Shown: positions 54,359 to 64,000 of the stretch, one piece after another
How the letters are laid out: each line of letters begins with the position of its first letter
How positions within the stretch are numbered: position 1 is the stretch's first letter
Assembly (NCBI GenBank): GCA_000153445.1
Contig: CH672397.1
Span: 478,930 to 542,929, forward strand
DNA length: 64,000 nt
Direction of reading: 5' to 3'
Origin: a gamma proteobacterium HTCC2207
Lineage (GTDB): Bacteria; Pseudomonadota; Gammaproteobacteria; Pseudomonadales; Porticoccaceae
Notes under the pieces: model-generated
Databases searched by the model: none
What the model was told of the DNA's origin: nothing
Seen by the model: the letters and a program-made list of their open reading frames with translations, nothing else
Translations under genes and position numbers: made by a program

Positions 54359-54982
54359 CTAAATCGCGCAGCTAATCCCAGTCCCACGCAACCCACAGTA
54401 ACCTCCAGGATTCTTCGCCAAATACTGCTGATGGTACTCCTCAGCATAATAAAACGTCGGCGCCATGCGAATCTCAGTAGTAATCTCACCGAAACCCAAA
54501 GCCGTCAATTGACCCTGAACAGTCTCCGCTGAAGCCATTGTCTGGGCGAGCTGAGCCTCCGTATCACAGTAAATCACCGAGCGATATTGACTGCCCTGGT
54601 CATTGCCCTGACGCATACCCTGAGTGGGATCATGGGATTCCCAAAACACCGTCAACAGCTGTTCAAAACTTATCTGTGCCGGATCAAAAACCACCAATAC
54701 CACCTCTGAATGACCGGTTAAACCAGAACAGGCTTCTTCATAAGTAGGGTTGGGAGTCGCCCCACCAGCGTAGCCCACAGCTGTGGTGACCACACCAGCC
54801 TGCTGCCAAAAGCGGCGCTCGGCGCCCCAAAAGCAACCCATTCCAAACACCAGGGTACTGAGTCCATCGGCAAATGGCGGTTGCAGTGGCTGGCCATTAA
54901 TAAAGTTGCGATTGCTAATCTGCATGGCCGTTTCGCGACCGGGCAATGCCTGATCAGCAGTGGGAAGATTTAATCTGAACAT
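54359..54982 (-). CDS. msrA: Peptide methionine sulfoxide reductase A
   Basis: Reduces the S-form of methionine sulfoxide in proteins. 207 residues (E. coli 212). Catalytic C50 in GMGCFWG; recycling cysteines C196 and C205 near the C-terminus ([12 protein letters not shown]). N-terminal [15 protein letters not shown] matches the long MsrA form. Same strand as metZ, 51 bp after it. Confidence 0.96.
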   Translation of the reverse strand: MFRLNLPTADQALPGRETAMQISNRNFINGQPLQPPFADGLSTLVFGMGCFWGAERRFWQQAGVVTTAVGYAGGATPNPTYEEACSGLTGHSEVVLVVFDPAQISFEQLLTVFWESHDPTQGMRQGNDQGSQYRSVIYCDTEAQLAQTMASAETVQGQLTALGFGEITTEIRMAPTFYYAEEYHQQYLAKNPGGYCGLRGTGISCAI

Positions 54983-55033
54983 AGCGCTAACCCTAATAAT
55001 TTATCGACTAATCACAGGTTGTACGCAATAGGT

Positions 55034-56254
55034 CTAAATAAGATCTAAACCCAATTGCAAATCGTTTTTAATATCGACAATATCTTCCAAACCCACGGCT
55101 ATACGAATCAAATTCTGGCCAATTCCCGCCTCCTGGCGCTCCTCATCAGAGAGCCTGCCATGTGTGGTAGTTGCCGGATGCACAATAGTTGTTTTGGTGT
55201 CACCCAAATTGGCTGTAAGAGACAGCATGCGCGTATTATCAATCACCGTCCAAGCCTGTTCGCGGCCACCGGAAACGGCAAAAGAGACTACACCTCCAAA
55301 ATCAGATTGCTGCTTCACGGCCAAGCCGTGACCCGGATGATCTTCCAGACCCGCATAAAATACCTTGGTGACCTTTGGATGATTATTCAACCAGCTGGCC
55401 AGTTCTGCAGCATTCGCTGAATGCGCTTGCATACGTATCCGCAGGGTTTCTAAACCTTTGAGAAACACCCATGCATTAAAGGGGCTCATGGTGGGGCCAG
55501 CGGCGCGTAAAAAACCGACGATTTTTTCTATTAACTCACTGTTGCCGACCACGGCGCCACCAAGACAGCGGCCCTGCCCGTCGAGGTATTTAGTCGCTGA
55601 GTGCACCACTAAGTCCGCACCCCATTGGAGCGGCCTTTGCAGTGCTGGAGTGCAGAAACAGTTATCCACAACAAAGAGCGCACCCGCCTTTTTCGACATA
55701 GCGGCCAGGGCCTCAAGATCGGCTACCTCCGACATGGGATTAGACGGCGTCTCGCAAAATAGCATTTTGGTATTGGGCTGAATTGCCTGCTGCCAGGCAT
55801 CGAGATCGGTCAGTGACACATAGCTGACCTGGACACCAAACTTAACAATATAGTTATTCAGCATGACCCGGGTGCTGCCAAAGACATCTTTGGAACAGAG
55901 AATATGATCGCCAGATTGCAGCAGTGACATCACGACACTGAGAGTCGCAGCCATACCCGATGATGTGGCCACAGCCTGCTCGCCACCTTCCATCACGGCG
56001 AGACGTTCTTCAAAAGCACGCACGGTGGGATTGGTGTATCGGGAATAAACGTTGCCGTTCAGCTCATTGCTAAAGTGCTTGGCGGCCAACTCGGCGCTAT
56101 CAAACACATAGCTGGAGGTGAGGAACATTGCCTCTGAATGCTCTGCCTCATGGCTGCGTTGATAACCGCTGCGAATCGCTAGGGTTGCTTGCTGATAGGC
56201 CTCGACCGATACATTGGTTGGCTGGTTGTTATCTTTGCTGCCTGAGTCCGACAT
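55034..56254 (-). CDS. metZ: O-succinylhomoserine sulfhydrylase
   Basis: PLP enzyme that makes homocysteine from O-succinylhomoserine and sulfide. 406 residues; K222 in HSATKYLDGQGR binds PLP. Position next to purF is typical for metZ in Pseudomonas relatives and separates it from metB. Sulfide would come from CysI. ATG at 56254. Confidence 0.95.
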   Translation of the reverse strand: MSDSGSKDNNQPTNVSVEAYQQATLAIRSGYQRSHEAEHSEAMFLTSSYVFDSAELAAKHFSNELNGNVYSRYTNPTVRAFEERLAVMEGGEQAVATSSGMAATLSVVMSLLQSGDHILCSKDVFGSTRVMLNNYIVKFGVQVSYVSLTDLDAWQQAIQPNTKMLFCETPSNPMSEVADLEALAAMSKKAGALFVVDNCFCTPALQRPLQWGADLVVHSATKYLDGQGRCLGGAVVGNSELIEKIVGFLRAAGPTMSPFNAWVFLKGLETLRIRMQAHSANAAELASWLNNHPKVTKVFYAGLEDHPGHGLAVKQQSDFGGVVSFAVSGGREQAWTVIDNTRMLSLTANLGDTKTTIVHPATTTHGRLSDEERQEAGIGQNLIRIAVGLEDIVDIKNDLQLGLDLI

Positions 56255-56286
56255 AGTTAATTAAAGCTCCTAAATAACAGCGCGGC

Positions 56287-57828
56287 TTAGTTAATATTCG
56301 CCGCACTGTTGTTATTGTGAATACCAATAACCTGATTCTTTTGTCCACCGCCCGGTGCGCCACCTTCGCTCTTGGCATTGTCGTTACGCTGCTGATCTAT
56401 ATGCGCAAGGTAGGCGTCATCAACGTCTCCTGTGACATAGTCACCATTAAACACTGAACACTCAAAGCGTTTAATCGCCAAATTACCCTCTGCAGCTGAT
56501 GCCACCAGATCGTCGAGATCTTGGTAGATCATCCAGTCGGCACCAATAATCTCGCCCACTTCCTCGTCACTGCGGCCGTGTGCAATAAGCTCTGAGGCTG
56601 ACGGCATATCGATGCCGTAGACGTTGGGATAGCGCACTCCAGGTGCAGCGGAGGCCATATAAACTTTATTGGCTCCAGCATCTCGGGCCATCTGAATAAT
56701 TTCTTTAGAGGTAGTGCCACGGACAATCGAGTCGTCCACTAGCATTACATTCTTACCGGCAAACTCAAGCTTTACGGCATTGAGCTTTTGACGCACGGAT
56801 TTTTTGCGCTGCGTCTGGCCCGGCATAATAAAGGTGCGGCCGATATAGCGATTTTTCATAAACCCTTCACGGAGTTTTACACCCAGAGTTTCGGCCATGG
56901 CCTGAGCGGAAACACGACTGGTATCGGGAATCGGGATTACCACATCAATATCGTTTTCGGGCATTAGTCGCAGGACTTTTTCAGCCAGTTTCTCACCCAT
57001 ACGCAGACGGCATTTGTAAACCGAAATATCGTCCATCATCGAATCTGGACGGGCGAAGTAAACATGCTCAAAAATACAGGGTACTAATTCGGGATTAGTA
57101 GCACATTGCTGAAAGTGGATCTCGCCCTTATTGTCGACAAACAGCGCTTCACCGGGCTGCAGATCTTTGATCTGGCCAAAGCCCATGCTATCTAGCACCA
57201 CGCTCTCTGAGGCCACCGCGTACTCAATGCCCGCTTCAGTCTCGCGAGAGCCATAGCAGAGTGGTCGAATGCCATAGATATCGCGAAACGCGAACATCCC
57301 GTGGTTGGCAACTAACCCGACTACACCATAGGCTCCGCGACAGCGCAGATGAACATTTCTCACTGCATCAAATATATCCTCACTGGAGGGCACCAGTTTG
57401 CGCCGCAACTGTAATTCGTGAGCAAACACATTGAGCAAAACTTCCGAGTCAGAGTCGGTATTTAGATGACGCAGATCGGAACGAAAAATATGTTTACGCA
57501 ACTCATCCGCATTGGTCAGGTTGCCATTGTGAGCAATACAGATGCCGTATGGGGAGTTAACGTAAAATGGCTGCGCCAGTGCTGGGCCAGAACTGCCAGC
57601 GGTGGGATATCGAACATGGCCTATACCCACATTGCCCACCAGTCGCGCCATATGTTCTGAGCGGAATACATCCCGCGCCAGACCCACGCCTTTGCAGACA
57701 TGGATCTCACCATCGTGGTCGGTAACAATACCTGCGGCATCCTGACCGCGATGCTGTAAAACAGTCAATGCATCATAGAGACGCACATTAACGTCTGAGT
57801 TTCCGGAAATTCCAACAACACCGCACAT
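56287..57828 (-). CDS. purF: Amidophosphoribosyltransferase
   Basis: First committed step of purine synthesis. 513 residues. N-terminal nucleophile C2 (MCGVVGI), glutaminase text [11 protein letters not shown], and PRPP site [16 protein letters not shown]. Follows cvpA with a 3-bp gap. Confidence 0.98.
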   Translation of the reverse strand: MCGVVGISGNSDVNVRLYDALTVLQHRGQDAAGIVTDHDGEIHVCKGVGLARDVFRSEHMARLVGNVGIGHVRYPTAGSSGPALAQPFYVNSPYGICIAHNGNLTNADELRKHIFRSDLRHLNTDSDSEVLLNVFAHELQLRRKLVPSSEDIFDAVRNVHLRCRGAYGVVGLVANHGMFAFRDIYGIRPLCYGSRETEAGIEYAVASESVVLDSMGFGQIKDLQPGEALFVDNKGEIHFQQCATNPELVPCIFEHVYFARPDSMMDDISVYKCRLRMGEKLAEKVLRLMPENDIDVVIPIPDTSRVSAQAMAETLGVKLREGFMKNRYIGRTFIMPGQTQRKKSVRQKLNAVKLEFAGKNVMLVDDSIVRGTTSKEIIQMARDAGANKVYMASAAPGVRYPNVYGIDMPSASELIAHGRSDEEVGEIIGADWMIYQDLDDLVASAAEGNLAIKRFECSVFNGDYVTGDVDDAYLAHIDQQRNDNAKSEGGAPGGGQKNQVIGIHNNNSAANIN

Positions 57829-57831
57829 CTA

Positions 57832-58332
57832 TTACACCCACCCCAGTAGAAGATTTTTAATCGCCGCCGCTGCTTCTCTGCCCCAGGCCTCAAAGCTCTG
57901 GAAAACTGGAATCAACGCCGACGCTTGCCACCAGGGGTCCTGATCAACCGGCAGTGCGCTGGGCAGTATGACCACCAGCGCAAGCACAATTAACAACCCC
58001 CGAAACACACCAAAAACCAGTCCGAGCATCCTGTCGGTTCCGCTCAATCCCGTCGAGCTGACTAATTTACCCAATAAAAAGTTGACCATACTGCCTAGCA
58101 GTAAGGTCCCTACAAACAAACCGCCAAAGGCAACTAACTGCCTGATCGATGGCTGATCAATCATATTGACTAACAGCTCTGCCGCCGGCTGTTTAAAATT
58201 TACCGCCACCGCAAAGGCTACCATCCAGATAACCAGTGACATGGCCTCTTTGACAAAACCGCGCACCAGACTGATTAGAGCTGAAAGAGCAATTAGCCCA
58301 ATTATTATCCAATCTACAGTGGCCACTTCCAT
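57832..58332 (-). CDS. cvpA: CvpA family membrane protein
   Basis: 166 residues, four hydrophobic helices, VDWIIIGLIALSALISLVRGFVKEA start typical of CvpA. Needed for colicin V production and envelope functions in E. coli; the mechanism is unknown. Co-transcribed with purF. Confidence 0.95.
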   Translation of the reverse strand: MEVATVDWIIIGLIALSALISLVRGFVKEAMSLVIWMVAFAVAVNFKQPAAELLVNMIDQPSIRQLVAFGGLFVGTLLLGSMVNFLLGKLVSSTGLSGTDRMLGLVFGVFRGLLIVLALVVILPSALPVDQDPWWQASALIPVFQSFEAWGREAAAAIKNLLLGWV

Positions 58333-58346
58333 GGGCTAACCTCGCA

Positions 58347-58868
58347 TCAGGGAACGTACTGCAGCACAATCGCATCAGTGGCGAAGTTGCTATCAATTTT
58401 TGTTTTCTCGGCTATCGCTCTGCGTTTGTCCGCTTTGGGGCCTACATAAACGCGATAGAAGGTCGTGCTCTCAATAATGGCTGTTTTTACAAAGGCTTTG
58501 AATCCGCTCTTGCGCAGACGCTGCATTAGCCCTTCCGCTTTGTCTCGCGCTTCGAAACTGCCAGCTTGTAACACCCAGGCGCGAGGCAAATCATTCTCAT
58601 TGAGACCGTAAAAGCCTTCACTGATGTCAACACTGGGCTTTGACTCGGCAATGTTAAATAGACTGTCTATAGCGCCTAATTTTGCGTCGCCCTCTGGACT
58701 TTTTGCCCTGGCAACTTCAATGGGTTTTATTTCTGGTGCTGCAGGCAAGCGACTCTCTCGATCAATTTTTAATGGATCGGCAAAATCAAATACGATTGGC
58801 AATATGATCAAACCCAGCGCACCAAGAACCAGAGCACCGATTATTCGCTGCTGTAACCCATTACTCAT
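58347..58868 (-). CDS. SPOR domain protein (DedD-like)
   Basis: 173 residues from the ATG at 58868, which overlaps the folC stop as ATGA (a GTG at 58877 is the alternative). N-terminal membrane helix (RIIGALVLGALGLIILPIVF), then a linker, then a C-terminal SPOR domain (ARAWVLQAGSF-like to VYVGPKADKRRA), which binds denuded peptidoglycan at the septum. Likely cell-division related. Confidence 0.92.
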   Translation of the reverse strand: MSNGLQQRIIGALVLGALGLIILPIVFDFADPLKIDRESRLPAAPEIKPIEVARAKSPEGDAKLGAIDSLFNIAESKPSVDISEGFYGLNENDLPRAWVLQAGSFEARDKAEGLMQRLRKSGFKAFVKTAIIESTTFYRVYVGPKADKRRAIAEKTKIDSNFATDAIVLQYVP

Positions 58869-60196
58869 TGAATACACCCATCAGACACACGCTGCATATT
58901 AAGTACGGCTGAGACCGTATAAAAAGACCCGAACACCACGATCACATCGTCCTTACCGGCCTCTTTCGCGACCTCGGCAAGGGCACTGGTAAAAGCCTCT
59001 TCAACCGACTCGAATAAACGACTTGAAAGCCCCGCATTGTATAACACTTCAAACATAGTTTGAGCTTTAGTCGCCCTCTCGCTGTCGCTTATTTCGCCCA
59101 CATACCATTCAGCGAAAATATCACTCAACGGCTCAACGATACCCGGCCAGTCCTTGTCGTTAAGCACAGAAACTACCGCCAAGTAGCGTCCGCTAATCGG
59201 AGGTAATGCTGCAGCCAGAGCCTTGGCTGCGGCAGGATTATGCGCCACATCCAGAATCACCGAACAATCATTGACCATCATCCGTTGTTGACGGCCAGTC
59301 AATGCCAGACCGTCTAGCGCGGCGACCACTTTATCTGCACTCAGACTTAGACCCGCACAGCTCAGCGCCTGAAGGGCCGCAGCTTTATTGCTTGGCATTA
59401 AACCTGATACGGGTAACCCATCAAAGTGCTGAGAGCCAGCACCAGAATCTCCTAAGCTAAGACTAAAGCGTTCAGGCTTTTGGTCTGGGTCTGGGTCTGG
59501 GTCTGGGTCTAAAATAAAATCTCGGCCTATAACAAAAGGCTGTGCGCCAGTGGCGGCAATCGCGCGATCAAAACCTTTAGGGCCATCGGCCTCGGCAATT
59601 ACCAGGGGCCTTGAGGGACGAGCTATGCCGAGCTTTTCCACGGCAATCAACTCCCTGGTGTCACCCAGCCAAGCCTGATGATCCAGCGCTATGCTGGTAA
59701 CCACGGCCACATCCGCGTCAATAATATTAATCGCATCCAAGCGCCCGCCCAGTCCAACTTCCAGTAGCACCAGATCGAGACCGGCATCCAAAAACACCAC
59801 CAGGGCGGCAAGGGTGCCAAATTCAAAATAGGTTAAAGAGATCTCACCGCGAGCCGCTTCGATCTCATCAAAGGCATCAACAATCACCCTGTCTTGGGCC
59901 GGCAGCCCCTGAATCGCGATACGTTCGTTGTAGTGAAGAAAATGCGGCGAGGTAAATAGACCAACCCGATAACCATGAGCATGAGCCACCGCCTGCATAC
60001 TGGCCAGACAAGAGCCCTTGCCATTGGTGCCGGCAACGGTAATTGCGGTTGGAAGGGAGATTGCATCGCCTCGCTGACGACGCTGTTGCACTATAGCCGA
60101 CCAGACTGCTGCAACGCGGTCTAGCCCTAGATCAATTTCGGACGGGTGCCGCGCTTCTAGCAGAGTTAACCACTCCGCTAGGCTGTGCTCAGGCAT
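58865..60196 (-). CDS. folC: Folylpolyglutamate synthase / dihydrofolate synthase
   Basis: 443 residues from the ATG at 60196; the longer frame reaching into accD lacks support. ATP-binding GTNGKGS at 56-62. The start overlaps the accD end by 8 bp. A run of Asp-Pro pairs at about residues 229-238 is encoded by a 6-bp microsatellite. Adds glutamates to folates, relevant for the folate-heavy metabolism of this genome, although it is a housekeeping gene. Confidence 0.96.
   Translation of the reverse strand: MPEHSLAEWLTLLEARHPSEIDLGLDRVAAVWSAIVQQRRQRGDAISLPTAITVAGTNGKGSCLASMQAVAHAHGYRVGLFTSPHFLHYNERIAIQGLPAQDRVIVDAFDEIEAARGEISLTYFEFGTLAALVVFLDAGLDLVLLEVGLGGRLDAINIIDADVAVVTSIALDHQAWLGDTRELIAVEKLGIARPSRPLVIAEADGPKGFDRAIAATGAQPFVIGRDFILDPDPDPDPDQKPERFSLSLGDSGAGSQHFDGLPVSGLMPSNKAAALQALSCAGLSLSADKVVAALDGLALTGRQQRMMVNDCSVILDVAHNPAAAKALAAALPPISGRYLAVVSVLNDKDWPGIVEPLSDIFAEWYVGEISDSERATKAQTMFEVLYNAGLSSRLFESVEEAFTSALAEVAKEAGKDDVIVVFGSFYTVSAVLNMQRVSDGCIQ
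59482..59510. repeat. Hexanucleotide microsatellite inside folC
   Basis: gggtct units repeated almost five times (29 bp). In the folC frame they encode alternating Asp and Pro. Copy-number changes would keep the frame and only lengthen or shorten the loop. Confidence 0.9.
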
Positions 60197-61061
60197 CGAC
60201 TGGTTCTGGCAAATGCATAAATTTGGAGAGTATGCTCGAAAGGCGATCGCGCATCTGATCTCGGGCGACAATCATATCGATCTGCCCCTTTTCCAAGAGG
60301 AACTCACTGCGCTGAAAGCCCTTGGGCAATTTTTGTCGAATAGTTTGTTCAATAATGTTGGGACCGGCAAACCCCGCCCGTGCGCCCGGCTCAGCAATAT
60401 TGATATCACCTAACATAGCAAGACTGGCTGAAACGCCGCCGTAAACCGGATCGGTCATCACGGAAATATAGGGAACACCGGCGATTCGCATACGCTCGAG
60501 AATGGCACTGGTTTTGGCCATCTGCATCAGAGAGATCAGCGCTTCCTGCATTCGTGCACCACCTGTGGCTGAGAAACAGATCAACGGCTTGTTTTCCGCC
60601 AGGGCAAGTTTGGCCGCGCGAGTAAACTTCTCTCCCACTGCGTAGCCCATAGAGCCGCCATGGAAGGCGAATTCGAAGGCCACTGCCACTACAGGGATAC
60701 CTTTTACCGTGCCACTCATGGCAACTAGAGCATCTTTCTCACCGGTTTTTTTCTGCGCATCAGTAAGGCGATCTTTATATTTTTTAACATCACGAAACTT
60801 GAGGCGGTCTATAGGCGCAACCTCTGCAGCGACCTCGGTGCGACCATCGGTGTCGAGAAAAATATCCAAGCGTCGGCGAGCGCCAATGCGCATATGGTGT
60901 TCACATTTGGGACAGATATCGAGGTTGCGCTCTAACTCTGGACGGTAGAGCGGAGAGGCACATTTGGGGCACTTTTTCCAAAGTCCCTCTGGAACTGAAT
61001 TTGAGCGCTCACTTGGAGTGCCCGTGGGTCCTTTAGGTCGAATTCGATTCAGCCAGTTCAT
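60189..61061 (-). CDS. accD: Acetyl-CoA carboxylase carboxyltransferase beta subunit
   Basis: 290 residues. Zinc ribbon C31, C34, C50, C53; carboxyltransferase core [22 protein letters not shown] and [13 protein letters not shown]. Makes malonyl-CoA for fatty-acid synthesis with AccABC. ATG at 61061 with AAGGG upstream. Confidence 0.98.
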   Translation of the reverse strand: MNWLNRIRPKGPTGTPSERSNSVPEGLWKKCPKCASPLYRPELERNLDICPKCEHHMRIGARRRLDIFLDTDGRTEVAAEVAPIDRLKFRDVKKYKDRLTDAQKKTGEKDALVAMSGTVKGIPVVAVAFEFAFHGGSMGYAVGEKFTRAAKLALAENKPLICFSATGGARMQEALISLMQMAKTSAILERMRIAGVPYISVMTDPVYGGVSASLAMLGDINIAEPGARAGFAGPNIIEQTIRQKLPKGFQRSEFLLEKGQIDMIVARDQMRDRLSSILSKFMHLPEPVDA

Positions 61062-61221
61062 CTATGTCCCTTTCACTAAAATCAATAAGTACTATTATTA
61101 CTAGGCCTAGAACCACCGTCGAGCAAGTTATCCACTTCCCGTATGGCTGCAGCCTGTATTTAGGCCGGAAGTTTAACACGACAGATTGGCCTAGCTAAAC
61201 AGCGCAATCGGTTATTTTTAC

Positions 61222-61842
61222 TTAACCGGCAGCTTTTGCTCGCTGAATAAAGTCCCGCACCTTCTGCGGATCTTTTATCCCTGGCGCTGACTCAACCCCA
61301 CCGCTGACATCAACCATATCTGGCGCCACAACTGCCACTGACTCGGCGACATTATCTGGGGTTAAACCACCTGCGAGAATCAGATTAAAGCTGCGCTCAC
61401 GAGGCAGCCGAGCCCAGACAAAGCTTTCACCTGTGCCACCGTATTGACCTGGGTGCCAAGCATCAAATAGCAGACTATGAGCCGGCTTGTGAGCCTTTGC
61501 TTCTGCAGCAATATTTAGATCATCGCGCATACGCAGCGCGCGGATATAGGGGAAATCAAATTGCTGGCAAAAGTCAGCGCTCTCGTCACCGTGAAACTGC
61601 AGCAGATCCGGTTTTACCTCGGCGATTACCTGTTTAACAAACTCTTTGTCGGCGTTAACCAACAGCACAACACAGAGAACATCCGAGGCAATCGCCGCTC
61701 GAATGGCGATGGCCTGACGTAAGTCTACGTAGCGCGAACTCTTGCGGTAGATCACCAAACCCAGGGCATCGGCACCAGCCTGCTGCACCATAAGCGCTTG
61801 CTCGGGTGTTGTGATACCACAAATCTTTACCTGGACCGACAT
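61222..61842 (-). CDS. trpF: Phosphoribosylanthranilate isomerase
   Basis: 206 residues, TIM barrel; VKICGITTPEQA start with catalytic C8, later DVSGGVESAPGIKD. Tryptophan synthesis. Located between accD and truA as in Pseudomonas, apart from the other trp genes. Confidence 0.97.
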   Translation of the reverse strand: MSVQVKICGITTPEQALMVQQAGADALGLVIYRKSSRYVDLRQAIAIRAAIASDVLCVVLLVNADKEFVKQVIAEVKPDLLQFHGDESADFCQQFDFPYIRALRMRDDLNIAAEAKAHKPAHSLLFDAWHPGQYGGTGESFVWARLPRERSFNLILAGGLTPDNVAESVAVVAPDMVDVSGGVESAPGIKDPQKVRDFIQRAKAAG

Positions 61843-61917
61843 GCCTTCTCCTGCAAACCTTTATCAACAAATAACATTAATTAATACCTGTAAATTATTG
61901 ATTTTTATTATTTAAAT

Positions 61918-62775
61918 TTAGATATTCAGAAACAACGGACCCTTTGGCATCAAGGGAATAAGCGGATCATTGGGGTAGCCAACCTGAACTAAATAAAGGC
62001 CTTTTGGCGACGCTGTCGCAGCACTTTTGGTGCGATCACGGCCTTTAATCAACTGACCTATCCAGCCTGGATCGCGACGGCCAAACCCGACTTCCATCAA
62101 TGACCCGATAATATTACGCACCATATGCAGCACAAAGGCATTAGCGGTAACCTCAAAAACGATCAGCTCCCCCGCCTGAATAATCTTAGCGCTAGTGATA
62201 TTACGATTTGGCGACAGTGACTGACACCCTGCCCCACGGAATGCGGAAAAGTCCTGTTCACCGAGCAAATACTGACAGGCCTCCTGCATAGCTGCAGTAT
62301 TCAGGGGCTTGCGCACCCAGGTAACACCTTGGGAGAGTATTGCCGGCCGAGCGGGAGCAGAATGGATAACGTAGCGGTAAGTGCGCGACGTGGCGCTAAA
62401 GCGTGCATGAAAAGTCTCATTGACTTCATCCGCCCAAAGCAAGGCAATACTGTCTGGCAACTGACTATTTGACCCTTTAACCCAATTGCGTCCAGTCCGC
62501 AGTGCTTGAGTATCGAAGTGAATCACCTGATAGCTGGCATGCACTGCGGTATCCGTGCGCCCTGCGCAGCTAACAATAATCTCGGCGTTGGCCACCGAAC
62601 TCAGGGCCCGTTCCAGCTCTTGCTGTACCGAGGGACTGTGCTTTTGTTTTTGGAAACCACAAAAAGCACTGCCGTCGTAGGAAACGACGGCAGCATAGCG
62701 TTTTACGCCTGGGGGAAGACTCTTCCCCTGAGGAATTTTACTGTTGAGGCTGTATACCCAATCTAGTTCTGTCAT
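61918..62775 (-). CDS. truA: tRNA pseudouridine(38-40) synthase
   Basis: 285 residues from the ATG at 62775. Catalytic D75 in AGRTDTAVHA. Modifies uridines 38-40 in the anticodon arm. No ribosome site is seen before the ATG, but TATAAT (62787-62782 on the minus strand) ends 6 bp upstream, so the mRNA could be leaderless; a GTG at 62793 is the alternative start. Confidence 0.95.
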   Translation of the reverse strand: MTELDWVYSLNSKIPQGKSLPPGVKRYAAVVSYDGSAFCGFQKQKHSPSVQQELERALSSVANAEIIVSCAGRTDTAVHASYQVIHFDTQALRTGRNWVKGSNSQLPDSIALLWADEVNETFHARFSATSRTYRYVIHSAPARPAILSQGVTWVRKPLNTAAMQEACQYLLGEQDFSAFRGAGCQSLSPNRNITSAKIIQAGELIVFEVTANAFVLHMVRNIIGSLMEVGFGRRDPGWIGQLIKGRDRTKSAATASPKGLYLVQVGYPNDPLIPLMPKGPLFLNI

Positions 62776-62835
62776 GGGCGAAATTATACACACTGAGGAG
62801 TTTATAAACCCACTTAAGGTTTAACTGACGACCTT

Positions 62836-64000
62836 TTATTTTAGGCTATCAAGCAGGGATTGCGCCTTGGCTTTGCCCTCTTCATCGGCTTCACCAAGAA
62901 GCTCTTCGAGAATTTCTCTAGCGCCCTCTGGATCACCCATTTCTATATAAGTATTGGCTAGATCCAGCTTAATATCTGCTGAGTCAAGACTATTGATATC
63001 ATCTAAGGCACTAAACGCCTCGCCTGCACCCTCACTTGCAGCTGGAGAGTCTGCAGTAAAGTCAGTGAGCATGTCATCTAGATCTTCGCCACCGGGCAAC
63101 TGCAGCCCTGCTGACTGATCTGTGTCACTCATGGATTTTTTGGACTCCTGAGGCAAATCATCCAACTCAATATCAAAGTCCTGGATATCCAGTGAGTCTA
63201 AATCCAGATCATCTAGCTCAAGAGCGCCCAAATCAAGATCGGAGAAGCCGAGATCTTCAAGCTCGGGATGCTGAGCCTCAAAGCGGCCCTCTGATGCCGG
63301 GTCATTTGTTGTGGGCTCAGGGCTGTTTGTCGTGAGCTCAGGGCTGTCTGTTATTAGCTCAAGGCTGCCTGTTGCAGGATCAGGGCTGTTTTCTACCTCA
63401 AGGCTGTCGGCCCTATCAAGCTGAGATTCATCTATGTCCCCCAGCTCTAGGCCCTCTATATCTGATCGCTCGAGGCTGCTGAGCTCAGAGCCACTCTCTA
63501 AAACGTCGGCGCCCTCTTCCAGCTCGGTTACAGCACCGCCCTGTGGGCCAGCAATAATCGCTGCCATTTCAATCGCGGCGCTATCCTCTGTCAGTAGGAT
63601 TTCTTCATAGAGCGCGCTCAGTTCATCCTTGCGACCTTCGCGGAAAAGAATCTCCATCAACTTCAAGCGCGATGCACCATCCGCCGGATCTTGGGCACGG
63701 GCGTCTTCAAGCACTTGTATAGCCTGAGGCGTATTCCCCAGAGATAGATAGACCTCGGCCTCAGCTACAGCCTCAACCATCATGTCAAAAACCTCTCCCC
63801 CAACCGTCTCTTCGATGCTGTCAAAGATCTCAGTATCGCTCTCGTCGAACAGGTCATCATCTGGATCTAACTCCAGATCGTCTAGCTCGTGAAGGGTTGC
63901 AGCAGCAGCCGCTTTGTTCGGCGCGCCGCTATCGTAGTCTTCATAACGGGACCCAGGCAGATTATCCAACGCCTCACCATTTTGCGGCGAGGACTGAGAT
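62836..64000 (-). CDS. fimV: FimV-like protein, C-terminal part (5' end beyond window)
   Basis: The frame is open to the right edge. About 388 residues are visible: a very acidic region with repeated Asp/Glu/Leu motifs (LEDLGFSDLDLGALELDDLDL), a TPR-like segment (VYLSLGNTPQAIQVLEDARAQDP), a repeated SPELTTNSPEPTTN stretch, and the conserved FimV C-terminal helix pair (LDLANTYIEMGDPEGAREILEELL). FimV organises polar type IV pili and secretion components. Gene order trpF-truA-fimV agrees. The LysM-bearing N-terminus would lie outside. Confidence 0.92.
   Translation of the reverse strand, partial: SQSSPQNGEALDNLPGSRYEDYDSGAPNKAAAAATLHELDDLELDPDDDLFDESDTEIFDSIEETVGGEVFDMMVEAVAEAEVYLSLGNTPQAIQVLEDARAQDPADGASRLKLMEILFREGRKDELSALYEEILLTEDSAAIEMAAIIAGPQGGAVTELEEGADVLESGSELSSLERSDIEGLELGDIDESQLDRADSLEVENSPDPATGSLELITDSPELTTNSPEPTTNDPASEGRFEAQHPELEDLGFSDLDLGALELDDLDLDSLDIQDFDIELDDLPQESKKSMSDTDQSAGLQLPGGEDLDDMLTDFTADSPAASEGAGEAFSALDDINSLDSADIKLDLANTYIEMGDPEGAREILEELLGEADEEGKAKAQSLLDSLK

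Noticed and set aside
63301-63420. Possible mobile or phase-variable repeat in fimV
   Set aside because: The imperfect repeat encodes SPELTTNSPEP in frame and is ordinary low-complexity sequence of FimV proteins.

Overview
This window is chromosomal DNA of a gammaproteobacterium, most likely a marine member of the Cellvibrionales/SAR92-Porticoccaceae type (inference). The evidence is the block metZ-purF-cvpA-SPOR protein-folC-accD-trpF-truA-fimV at the right end, which has the gene order known from Pseudomonas and its relatives, together with a Pseudomonas-type hemoprotein CysI + DUF934 pair, NhaB, and otherwise ordinary gammaproteobacterial housekeeping genes. No prophage, insertion sequence, CRISPR array, tRNA or rRNA gene was seen. 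One structural RNA, the SRP 4.5S RNA, is present.

Layout. 1-24 kb: 3'-truncated aceE, a pitrilysin-type M16 protease, an AI-2E/PerM permease, BepA, NadA, a 46-residue membrane peptide, CysI with a DUF934 partner, a CPA2 antiporter fused by position to an HD-GYP remnant, SohB, NudC, NhaB, FadD, a VWA/MoxR pair, and an operon rnd-ycgL-ycgN-membrane protein. 24-27.4 kb: recR, ybaB and dnaX; dnaX carries an E. coli-like programmed -1 frameshift signal. 27.5-47.4 kb: a large one-carbon region. It holds soxBDAG (heterotetrameric sarcosine oxidase), two GlxA/GbdR-type AraC regulators, and a long minus-strand operon for corrinoid-dependent demethylation (FAD/GcvT dehydrogenase, non-pyrrolysine MttB-family methyltransferase, corrinoid protein, DUF1638, small 'virulence factor' protein, MetV-like protein, MetF, methyl-THF methyltransferase, ferredoxin/ASKHA corrinoid activator). 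It is followed by divergent fhs. 47.7-54.1 kb: ffs, a four-gene oligopeptide ABC transporter operon and an enoyl-CoA hydratase. 54.3-64 kb: msrA and the metZ-fimV block.

How the one-carbon region may work (inference from families and order): glycine betaine or a similar quaternary amine is demethylated by the MttB-like enzyme onto the corrinoid protein. The pterin-dependent methyltransferase moves the methyl group to tetrahydrofolate, and MetF-MetV oxidises methyl-THF to methylene-THF. Dimethylglycine is demethylated by the FAD/GcvT enzyme and sarcosine by SoxBDAG, both giving methylene-THF. Fhs could recover ATP by releasing formate. The ferredoxin/ASKHA protein would re-reduce inactive Co(II) corrinoid. 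This is acetogen/methanogen-style chemistry inside what looks like an aerobic heterotroph, and it is the most interesting system in the window.

A second theme is non-coding: many intergenic regions, almost always just 3' of a gene, contain short tandem arrays with unit lengths from 10 to 25 bp.
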